A DNA stretch of 6,387 bases, from assembly GCA_028710385.1 (NCBI GenBank), contig JAQTUC010000081.1:1-6387 (forward strand), read 5' to 3'. Below are positions 1-5,447 of this stretch, piece by piece; position 1 is the first letter of the stretch; every line of letters begins with the position of its first letter. The position numbers and the translations under genes are program-made. The notes below the pieces were generated by a model, which had not been told where the DNA came from, made no database searches, and saw only the letters and a list, made by a program, of their open reading frames with translations. The DNA comes from Candidatus Omnitrophota bacterium (GTDB lineage Bacteria; Omnitrophota; Gorgyraeia; Duberdicusellales; 4484-171).

Positions 1-138
1 CAAGACAAAATCTGTATTGATTGCTGGGTGTGGGGTCAAATTCACACTATCATTTTTTCGGCGCCAGAACGGCTTGAAAAAATGATGTGTTTATTTGAAG
101 ATAATAACACCAAACAATTTACTGTCAACAAGATTTAA
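1..138 (+). CDS. C-terminal end of an unidentified protein (5' end outside window)
   Basis: Plus-strand frame 1 is open from the first base to TAA at 136-138 and gives 45 residues. They begin QDKICIDCWVWGQIHT, continue with IIFSAPERLEKMMCLFED and end in TVNKI. The pattern reads like genuine protein: an alternating hydrophobic stretch with two Trp and two Cys, then SAPERLEKMM, which looks like an amphipathic helix with an N-cap. It also accounts for DNA that would otherwise be non-coding beyond the symporter stop. The start lies to the left of the window. The last 14 bases overlap the 3' end of the convergent symporter gene. I do not recognise the family. A 45-codon open frame can occur by chance even in AT-rich DNA, so this remains a probable rather than certain gene. 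Confidence 0.5.
   Translation, partial: QDKICIDCWVWGQIHTIIFSAPERLEKMMCLFEDNNTKQFTVNKI
36..98. repeat. Imperfect 63-nt inverted repeat at the convergent gene ends
   Basis: Three stacked complementary blocks surround a central loop. TCAAAT (36-41) pairs with ATTTGA (93-98), ACAC (44-47) with GTGT (87-90), and the 11-base block ATCATTTTTTC (49-59) with GAAAAAATGAT (76-86). The unpaired bases are a TC/TT internal mismatch (42-43, 91-92) and a single bulged T at 48. Inside the loop GCC (63-65) can pair with GGC (71-73). The structure lies mostly just beyond the symporter stop and inside the probable plus-strand reading frame. The GC-rich part is at the tip and the T-run precedes it in either reading direction, so it is not a textbook intrinsic terminator. 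It may still fold in RNA at the end of both transcripts. Confidence 0.6.
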
Positions 139-1513
139 TCCTGCCGCAAAGGCTGACTGAAACCATAATTATCATTGAAACAAAAAATCCTATAAGGTTT
201 GAGGGAACTTCCGGAATTTTAATTTTAAAGAAAACCCAGGTTATAATACCGCCCAGGCTTGCGGCAACAGCAGCTTTAGCGGTTGCTTTTTTAAAATATA
301 CGCCAAATATCATAGGCGCGGCAACCCCCACAAGAAGTATCCCCCAGGATTCCTGGCAAAGCCTATAGATGTTTTTAAAGTAAAGCGCAAGCATAAGAGA
401 AAGTATGCCGATAATCGGCACACTCCATTTGCACCAGTTAAGCTTATCCTCTTCTGTCGCGTTTCTTTTAATAAGAGGCAGAATATTGTGCCCGATGATA
501 CTTGAAGGGGCAAGTAAAGCGCTGTCAGCAGAGCTCATAATTGCGGCAAGCAACGCCCCTACCAAAATCATAATCATTACAGGAGAAAGATATTTAAGCG
601 CCGTATCTATGAGTATTGTTTCTCCTGATGCATTAGGCATTGCCAATCTAGCGAATATTCCTATTAAAACCGGAATCATTCCTATTATTATATAAAAAAT
701 ACCGGCCAATATAGCTGACCAGCGCGAAACATTACAATTTCTTGCCGCCATTGTGCGGGCAAAAAGGTCCTGCGCGGGAAGAGAGCCGATACCAACCATC
801 ATCCAGGCCTGGAAATACCATAGCCAGTCAAGCCTGGAAGCGCTTCTCGGATAGAAATAGAAAAATTCTTTAGGCGTACGGGAAACCGCGCAAGTGAAAC
901 CTCCTAATTCCTTAATAAGAATAGGGAAAATTATCAAAAGCCCCGCAATGAGAATTACCATCTGGAAAAAATCAGTTATTGTGTCTGCCCACATACCTCC
1001 CATATAAGTATAAATAAGCACAACAGCGGTTGAAAGAATTATGGAAAGCATAAGCGGAAACCCGGTAAGTGAATTTAGAATATAGCCGAAAGCGATAAGC
1101 TGCGCGCCTATCCAGCCAAGATACGCCGGTAAATACATTATTGACAAAAAACAGGCGGCTCTTGTGCCGTAGCGCTCCTTAAAAAAATCAACGATTGTTT
1201 CATAATTTTTCTTTCTGAAATACTTTGCAAAAAATAATCCTGAAATTATAAGGCAAAGCCCCGCTCCGAAAGGGTCTGCTATGACGCCGAGAATTCCTTT
1301 GTTAAATGCCGTCCCTGATGAACCCATACAGGTTTCTGCGCCGAACCAGGTTGCAAAAATTGTCCCTATGGAAAGCATCCAGCCCAGGCGACCGCCTGCG
1401 ACAATATAATCTCTTTCAGTCTTAATCCAATGACGCGTCCAAAAACCTACTGCAAGGCTTATAAAAACATAAATAGAAACACCAGTGAGCACCAGGACCT
1501 GCGTTTGCGTCAT
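125..1513 (-). CDS. Sodium:solute symporter family protein (CHT/SLC5-like)
   Basis: This is a 462-residue inner-membrane carrier of the SSS family (TC 2.A.21), which has the LeuT fold and couples Na+ entry to uptake of a small solute. Almost the whole length is hydrophobic helices, consistent with 12-13 membrane segments. Family landmarks are AGGRLGWMLSIGTIFATWFGAE (residues 39-60, helix-1 region), YTYMGGMWADTITDFFQ (168-184) and IMSSADSALLAPSS (325-338). Ser327-Ser328 in the last match the paired hydroxyl Na+ ligands of helix 8 known from PutP and vSGLT. The spacing and the MSSADS motif recall the high-affinity choline transporter branch more than PutP, but the substrate cannot be read from sequence. 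The ATG at 1513 is preceded by AAAGG (1520-1524) at 6-nt spacing. The gene lies 38 bp behind the flavoprotein gene, so co-transcription is likely. The 462-residue length is slightly short for the family but looks complete. Confidence 0.93.
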   Translation of the reverse strand: MTQTQVLVLTGVSIYVFISLAVGFWTRHWIKTERDYIVAGGRLGWMLSIGTIFATWFGAETCMGSSGTAFNKGILGVIADPFGAGLCLIISGLFFAKYFRKKNYETIVDFFKERYGTRAACFLSIMYLPAYLGWIGAQLIAFGYILNSLTGFPLMLSIILSTAVVLIYTYMGGMWADTITDFFQMVILIAGLLIIFPILIKELGGFTCAVSRTPKEFFYFYPRSASRLDWLWYFQAWMMVGIGSLPAQDLFARTMAARNCNVSRWSAILAGIFYIIIGMIPVLIGIFARLAMPNASGETILIDTALKYLSPVMIMILVGALLAAIMSSADSALLAPSSIIGHNILPLIKRNATEEDKLNWCKWSVPIIGILSLMLALYFKNIYRLCQESWGILLVGVAAPMIFGVYFKKATAKAAVAASLGGIITWVFFKIKIPEVPSNLIGFFVSMIIMVSVSLCGRIKSC

Positions 1514-1551
1514 TCACTGCCTTTCTTTTAGGGTTTAAATGCGGTTTCTTA

Positions 1552-2133
1552 TTACGGTTTACCGGATATTTTTCTGCCGAAAGCAATTGCTTTGTTTTTT
1601 ATTTCAAGGTTATTCTTTATTGCTCCTGAAACTCCTGCGTTCGGGATAAGGAGCGACTCAAACTTCATTCCTGTGTATTCTGCGGTAAGGCAAAAAGGCG
1701 CCTTAAGCGCATCCAGCCCCACATCTTCGAACGCGCTTGCGATAAGCGCGAGGGTCTTTCCCTTTAGAACAGTCTGCATTGCGCCTGCGTCATTATCCCA
1801 TTTATACAATGAAAACATTCTGTCAAAAATAAGTTTAAGCTGAGCGCTTGCCCCAAAAAAATAAAGGGGCGTGGCCATGACTATGACATCGGCTGCCGCC
1901 ATTTTTTTTAGAACAATGCTTGCCTCGTCTTTTATCACGCATTCATATTCTTTGATTTTTTGACAGCTGCGGCAGGCAGTGCAGCCGTTGGATTTATATT
2001 TCAGGGAAGCTGCGCGGATAATTTCTATATCAACATTTCCCGCTCCAAGCCCCTCGCAAAACCAGCCTATAAGCAAAGTTGTGTTGCCGTCTTTTACCGG
2101 GCTTGCGGAAACTATCAATATTTTTTTAGCCAT
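1552..2133 (-). CDS. Flavodoxin-fold NAD(P)H:FMN reductase, iron-sulfur flavoprotein-like
   Basis: The product is a 193-residue cytosolic protein of the NADPH-dependent FMN reductase / flavodoxin-like superfamily. After the first beta strand (MAKKILIVSASP) comes the FMN-phosphate loop SASPVKDGNT (residues 9-18). ATPLYFFGASAQLKLIFDR (about 87-105) is the second flavin-contact region. Cys51, Cys54, Cys57 and Cys65 are spaced CX2CX2CX7C, which fits the compact 4Fe-4S motif of Methanosarcina-type Isf proteins. Related flavoproteins with similar cysteines do not all carry a cluster. Such enzymes move electrons between NAD(P)H or ferredoxin and acceptors such as quinones or nitroaromatics; the acceptor here is unknown. 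I chose the ATG at 2133 because it begins directly at the conserved MAKKILIV strand. A TTG at 2151 would add six residues (MAFILY). Neither start has a clear Shine-Dalgarno sequence. It is followed after 38 bp by the symporter. Confidence 0.88.
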   Translation of the reverse strand: MAKKILIVSASPVKDGNTTLLIGWFCEGLGAGNVDIEIIRAASLKYKSNGCTACRSCQKIKEYECVIKDEASIVLKKMAAADVIVMATPLYFFGASAQLKLIFDRMFSLYKWDNDAGAMQTVLKGKTLALIASAFEDVGLDALKAPFCLTAEYTGMKFESLLIPNAGVSGAIKNNLEIKNKAIAFGRKISGKP

Positions 2134-2218
2134 ATATAAAATAAAAGCCAAAATTCAGAAAATAATTGAAATTTTTTAAATGGAAAGTTTAACCGCCCGG
2201 AAAAGCGCCCCTATTTTG

Positions 2219-3481
2219 CTAAATATCGGGATAATACCCTGTTCCTACCACCCAGCCAAAGGGCTTAAAAAGAAGGCTGTAGCCTCTTTTTTTGCTTGGA
2301 GTTTCTTCTCCTTTTTTCGGAAACCAATAATCAGTGAAGCCTCCGCCCGGCTGTTTGCCTTTTTCTATGATTTCTTTTACGTAATAAATGCCGTTTATGT
2401 TTGCTTCGTACCTGTTTGTCCCCTCAACTTCTTTTTTACCGTATAAGACCACATTCACGCCGTCAACTGTGTCTGCCCAAAAATAGCCCTCCTGGTTATC
2501 GCCATACCTTAAGCTTCTAAGCAAATCTGCCCCCTGTTTCTTGGCTTCATCTAAACTAAACTTGCCGCTTTCATACTGGCTGTAAATTGCGGAAAGCAAG
2601 CTTATTGCCGTCTGGGCCTCATTTTTTATAATATCATCCATTGCCTGCCGGGAACATAACTGCTTTAGCGTGGCCTCTTTCCCTTTGGCTTCAACAACCA
2701 CAATGTGCCATTTTGTGTTGTTAAGGCTTACAGCCGCCCAAAGGCCCTCTTTTTTGATTGGAGCGTTAAGGCCTTTCTCAAGAAAATCATAACTTCCTTT
2801 ACCCGAATCCTCTTTTATGGCATTCTCTGCAAACTTTATACAATCAGGATAGGACTTATACATTTCATCAGTAAAAATATTTTTGCCTATTTCTTCCTTG
2901 TCCTGGTCATATATAACATTGCCTGCGTCGTCAATTATCCATACTTCAAATTTTGTATCCTTAAGAATTGTTTCTGCCAGAGGAGAAAAAAATGCCTGCG
3001 GCTTGAAAAAAGCGCTTACTGAACCAATCAACTCTCCGGTTGGGGAAAAAACCGGATATTGCAAAACAATACCATGGACGCCTTCAACTGCCATAAACAT
3101 TTTGCTTAACACGGGTTTTTTTGCCATGCGCAGCTCTTTTACCTGCTCCTGCTTGCTTAAATCAGTTCCTTCAAGATTCTTGGCGGCAGGAGGCTCCACA
3201 ACAACCATAACGCCGCTAGAGTCAAGGATTGAACAATCAGTAAGAAACGGGGTTGAAGCGTAAAGCTTTGCCAGCGCGGCTTTTGCCTCAGAACCGGTTA
3301 AGCCATCTTTCTGGATAACATTTACCGCCTGCTGCGTATTCATATCAAGAGTTTGCAATGAATTGTTTGCGTGGCTTCTAAAAAGTTCAAGTATATCTTG
3401 AGCCTGCATTTCCTCTGCCGGTGCAAACGAAAAAAAACCAAGGGAAAAAATGATAAATAGAAAGAATATCCGCTTTAACAT
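2219..3481 (-). CDS. Secreted dCache plus sCache sensor-domain protein with no output domain
   Basis: This 420-residue protein is predicted to be exported. Residues 1-22 form a Sec signal peptide: KR, a hydrophobic core FFLFIIFSLGFF, then A-P-A before Glu23. Residues about 30-265 resemble a double-Cache ligand-binding domain, with a helical N-terminal lead, then DCSILDSSGVMVVV (82-95), FEVWIIDDAGNVIYD (178-192) and the closing strand TKWHIVVVEAKG (256-267). Residues about 275-418 match a single Cache type 2 domain: LRYGDNQEGYFWADTVDG (324-341), GGGFTDYWFPKKG (379-391) and LLFKPFGWVVGTGYYPD (403-419). Cache domains normally sit outside the membrane in chemoreceptors and kinases and bind small organic acids, amines or amino acids. 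Here there is no second membrane helix and no signalling domain, so the protein should float in the periplasm. The start has a strong ribosome site, and the gene follows the DUF493 gene by 23 bp. The ligand is unknown. Confidence 0.88.
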   Translation of the reverse strand: MLKRIFFLFIIFSLGFFSFAPAEEMQAQDILELFRSHANNSLQTLDMNTQQAVNVIQKDGLTGSEAKAALAKLYASTPFLTDCSILDSSGVMVVVEPPAAKNLEGTDLSKQEQVKELRMAKKPVLSKMFMAVEGVHGIVLQYPVFSPTGELIGSVSAFFKPQAFFSPLAETILKDTKFEVWIIDDAGNVIYDQDKEEIGKNIFTDEMYKSYPDCIKFAENAIKEDSGKGSYDFLEKGLNAPIKKEGLWAAVSLNNTKWHIVVVEAKGKEATLKQLCSRQAMDDIIKNEAQTAISLLSAIYSQYESGKFSLDEAKKQGADLLRSLRYGDNQEGYFWADTVDGVNVVLYGKKEVEGTNRYEANINGIYYVKEIIEKGKQPGGGFTDYWFPKKGEETPSKKRGYSLLFKPFGWVVGTGYYPDI

Positions 3482-3485
3482 TTAA

Positions 3486-3493
3486 TCCTCCCT
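3486..3493 (-). promoter_or_regulatory. Strong Shine-Dalgarno site of the Cache protein gene
   Basis: On the minus strand AGGGAGGA ends four bases before the ATG at 3481. It is the best ribosome-binding site in the window and lies inside the 23-bp gap after the DUF493 stop. It fixes the start of the signal peptide and suggests that the secreted protein is translated efficiently, even though it is the third gene of its likely operon. Confidence 0.75.
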
Positions 3494-3504
3494 TTTATTT
3501 ATAT

Positions 3505-3753
3505 TTATATAACGCACTTAACCGCAGGATGCTTGCGCAATGAAACATATATTTCGTTGCGCTCTCCTTCGGTATCAACTGTTGTCTTTAGAATAAGAGA
3601 AATATATTTACCGGCCTTACTTTTGTTGGAAAAAGATAGGGTATATTCTTTGCCCGCCAGAATTTCGGCAGCTGCGCTCCGCAGGCCATCTTCGTTCTGT
3701 CCCATAATCCTGTATTCCCATTCACAGGGATAATCTATCTTTGGCCTAGCCAT
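3505..3753 (-). CDS. DUF493 / UPF0250 family protein (YbeD-like)
   Basis: This small 82-residue cytosolic protein is recognisable as DUF493 from three blocks in the usual order: YPCEWEY (residues 8-14), SNKSKAGKYISL (42-53) and EIYVSLRKHPAVKCVI (67-82). The length is typical of the family, so it is complete. Family members such as E. coli YbeD have an ACT-like alpha/beta fold, which suggests small-molecule-dependent regulation, but no firm biochemical role is known. YbeD sits next to lipoate genes in E. coli; no lipoate gene is visible here. The start ATG overlaps the stop of the upstream membrane-protein gene by 8 bp. An AAGG (3762-3765) lies eight bases before it, so translation is probably coupled to that gene. 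The secreted Cache gene follows after 23 bp. Confidence 0.9.
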   Translation of the reverse strand: MARPKIDYPCEWEYRIMGQNEDGLRSAAAEILAGKEYTLSFSNKSKAGKYISLILKTTVDTEGERNEIYVSLRKHPAVKCVI

Positions 3754-4321
3754 TTACAGCGCCTTCAATATATTTAAAATGGTATGTTGCTTTAAGTAAT
3801 TTCTCAAATAATTTTGAATCCCGTATAATAACCGGAGATGTATCAATGAGTTTAGAAAACCCCTCCCATATTCCAAACCAGCCAAGCGGCACAAAAATAA
3901 TACTTAAAACCTGCAGCGTAAGTTCACTCATAAATTTAAAATACGTGGCAAGAGTAAAAAAACTAAGCGAGCAGATACCAACCACAACAAATATAACGCC
4001 TTTAATGCGGATAGCGGTAATAACTTTCTTTTTCTGTAAAAATTTATAACGGAAATGTTTTCTTAAACGGTTAATTACCATGCGCTCAGAATCTTCACTG
4101 CGCAACGAAACCGGTGCGTAAATTGTTATGATAAAATCTCCGGATTGCGTTTCTTTGTAGCGTTTTTTAAGCTCGTCTATAAAGTCTCCGGAAACAGTGC
4201 GTTCGCCAAGCGGCCTGGGGTCAAAATCAGAGAAAATATCATCCCAGGTATCAATAACAACGCCGATTTCCCTTAAATCATTAACTCTTTGCTCTGTTCT
4301 TTTTTTTGAATCGTCAATCAT
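3746..4321 (-). CDS. Conserved-looking two-helix membrane protein of unknown function
   Basis: I cannot name this 191-residue family. A charged N-terminal half contains an acidic and aromatic block, DTWDDIFSDFDPRPLGER (residues 24-41), followed by SGDFIDELKKRY (44-55), a short strand DFIITIYAP (62-70), and a basic stretch RLRKHFRYKFLQKKK (85-99). Two adjacent membrane helices follow, about residues 106-128 and 134-155, the second ending in the aromatic PLGWFGIWEGF. A soluble tail of about 36 residues closes the protein. With the basic stretch before helix 1, both ends should face the cytoplasm and the helices form a hairpin. The ATG at 4321 is preceded by GAGAGG (4329-4334) at 7-nt spacing and lies about 30 nt from a predicted transcription start, so it should be the first gene of its operon. 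Its stop overlaps the DUF493 start, which links the two proteins. Confidence 0.8.
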   Translation of the reverse strand: MIDDSKKRTEQRVNDLREIGVVIDTWDDIFSDFDPRPLGERTVSGDFIDELKKRYKETQSGDFIITIYAPVSLRSEDSERMVINRLRKHFRYKFLQKKKVITAIRIKGVIFVVVGICSLSFFTLATYFKFMSELTLQVLSIIFVPLGWFGIWEGFSKLIDTSPVIIRDSKLFEKLLKATYHFKYIEGAVNG

Positions 4322-4358
4322 TTAACATCCTCTCTGCGGAAATAACATCATCAAAAAT

Positions 4359-4388
4359 ATTATAGCAGAAAAGCCGGATGCTTGGAAA
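4359..4388 (-). promoter_or_regulatory. Sigma70-type promoter for the 191-residue membrane protein operon
   Basis: On the minus strand a perfect -10 box TATAAT (4359-4364) lies 18 bp from TTTCCA (4383-4388), which matches four of six bases of TTGACA. Transcription would begin near 4352, leaving a leader of about 30 nt with the GAGAGG ribosome site before the ATG at 4321. It lies in the only inter-operon-like gap (4322-4424) that separates the ATP-grasp gene from the next gene on the same strand. No convincing terminator precedes it, so read-through from upstream is possible. The call rests on sequence match only. Confidence 0.55.
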
Positions 4389-4424
4389 TTTTTTGAGTAG
4401 GCTTAAGCGGCTTTGTTGCGGAAA

Positions 4425-5447
4425 TTATACGTTGTGGTTATTATTAAATGCAAGGGAAACAATCTTCTGGATAAGTTTGCTATAACCAATATCAGCTTTT
4501 TGGGCAGACTGAGCTATCTCATCGTCTTTCGCAAGGCAAGGGTTAGCGTTCACTTCCAGAATATAAATTTTACCGTCAGCAGAAACTCTTATGTCAAAAC
4601 GGGCGTAAGAATTAAGGCTCAATGCGCGGTAGGCAGTTTTACAGATGTGAGTCAATTTTTTCTCAAGGCCTTCAGGCATATCGTTTGCAAAAACATTCTG
4701 TATCCCCCATTTCTTGCGGTATTCATCGTCCCATTTCGCTTTATAGGTTGCAATTTTGCTTTCCGGGTCGCTGATTTCTCCGAATTTCATCTCTCTTATC
4801 GGAAGGACTTCAAGTATTTTATTCCCAATTACGCTTACGTAAAATTCCCTGCCCGGAATATATTCTTCAACGATTGCGTCCATATTGGTTTTTTCATGGA
4901 TAAATTTTATCCTTTCAAGGCAGGCTACTTCGTTATCAACAACCGACGCCTGGGATATGCCGACTGACGCCTCTTCACATAAAGGCTTAACTATGGCGGG
5001 GAGCTTGGGCCTTTTGACTTTTTTGACTTTTTTATTTTTATGAAAAGTATGAAAATTAGGCACGCGTATTTTATGAAAACTAAGTATTTTTTTACTAAGC
5101 GCCTTATCGTTGCAGATTAAAAGTGCGGCCGGGTTTGCTCCGGTAAAAGGCACATTAAGCATCTCAAGCAGCCACGCGGCATTTCTTTCAAGATTGGTTT
5201 TTTTCCTGAAACCTTCCATTATATTAAACACCACATCAGGTTTATTCTGGCGTATTTCATCAATCAGAACATTTATGTCATCGTAAACCCCGAGCAAAGC
5301 CACTTCGTGCCCGTTTTCTTTTAAAGCCTCATAAACATTAAGTTGGGTATCCCAGTCAGGTTCTTTGAACTCTTTTGCGAAATCGTAACCACGCTGGGTT
5401 GCGTAAGGAGAGTCAAAAGCCAGTAAAATTTTTAATTTCTTATCCAT
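4425..5447 (-). CDS. D-Ala-D-Ala-ligase-like ATP-grasp ligase (non-canonical)
   Basis: The 340-residue cytosolic protein has the full ATP-grasp fold and should join a carboxylate, activated as acyl-phosphate, to an amine. Visible landmarks are VVFNIMEGF (72-80) and NVPFTGANPAALLICNDKALSKK (98-120), as in D-Ala-D-Ala ligases. They also include the ATP lysine in AIVKPL (Lys154), the loop EEASVGIS (158-165), the hinge VEEYIPGREF (193-202), and the metal residues Asp285 (YARFDIRV), Glu298 and Asn300 (EVNANP). It differs from true Ddl at both substrate ends. The N-terminus lacks the GG-S-E-x-x-S type motif and instead reads FDSPYATQRGYDFAKEF. After EVNANP there is CLAKDDEIAQSA in place of the Ddl PGMT-S loop. 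The substrate is therefore probably not D-alanine. A lysine-rich loop (KNKKVKKVKRPK, 137-148) precedes the ATP lysine. The start overlaps the metallopeptidase stop by 8 bp, with GGGGGA just upstream, so the two are coupled. Confidence 0.88.
   Translation of the reverse strand: MDKKLKILLAFDSPYATQRGYDFAKEFKEPDWDTQLNVYEALKENGHEVALLGVYDDINVLIDEIRQNKPDVVFNIMEGFRKKTNLERNAAWLLEMLNVPFTGANPAALLICNDKALSKKILSFHKIRVPNFHTFHKNKKVKKVKRPKLPAIVKPLCEEASVGISQASVVDNEVACLERIKFIHEKTNMDAIVEEYIPGREFYVSVIGNKILEVLPIREMKFGEISDPESKIATYKAKWDDEYRKKWGIQNVFANDMPEGLEKKLTHICKTAYRALSLNSYARFDIRVSADGKIYILEVNANPCLAKDDEIAQSAQKADIGYSKLIQKIVSLAFNNNHNV

Noticed and set aside
36..98. Intrinsic terminator for the symporter gene
   Set aside because: In both directions the T-run comes before the GC-rich tip instead of after a GC-rich stem, so the canonical form is absent. 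It is kept only as an inverted repeat.
2134..2151. TTG start at 2151 for the flavoprotein gene
   Set aside because: It would add MAFILY before the conserved first strand MAKKILIV and has no Shine-Dalgarno sequence. The ATG at 2133 fits the family better, although it also lacks a clear site.
2159..2186. Possible promoter TTTCCA (2181-2186), 16-bp spacer, TATTTT (2159-2164) before the flavoprotein gene
   Set aside because: Each box matches only four of six bases, and such matches are expected by chance in this very AT-rich gap.
2152..2218. Terminator between the Cache gene and the flavoprotein gene
   Set aside because: The GC-rich bases (CCGCCCGG and GCGCCCC) are of the same sense and do not form a stem, and no hairpin with a following T-run was found.
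2705..3263. Two overlapping plus-strand open frames (105 and 126 codons)
   Set aside because: Both are opposite the Cache-domain gene, which has a signal peptide, domain motifs and a strong ribosome site. They show no motif.
4335..4425. Nine-base direct repeat TGCGGAAAT at 4335-4343 and 4417-4425
   Set aside because: It is short, one copy runs into the ATP-grasp stop codon, and nothing else links the copies. It is probably chance.
4424..4453. Second TATAAT (4424-4429) with TTGCAT (4448-4453), 18-bp spacer, minus strand
   Set aside because: The -10 box is made by the last codon and stop of the ATP-grasp gene (GTATAAT) and the -35 matches only three bases. The box at 4359-4364 is better placed. 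A tandem promoter is not excluded.
4413..4967. Plus-strand open frame of 184 codons
   Set aside because: It lies almost wholly opposite the ATP-grasp gene, whose motifs are clear. Its translation is rich in Phe, Val and Tyr, as expected from the complement of a Lys/Glu-rich gene, and resembles no family.
4425..5447. Annotation as true D-alanine-D-alanine ligase (ddl)
   Set aside because: The ATP-grasp core agrees, but the N-terminal substrate motif and the PGMT-S loop of Ddl are missing, so the specific name is not supported.
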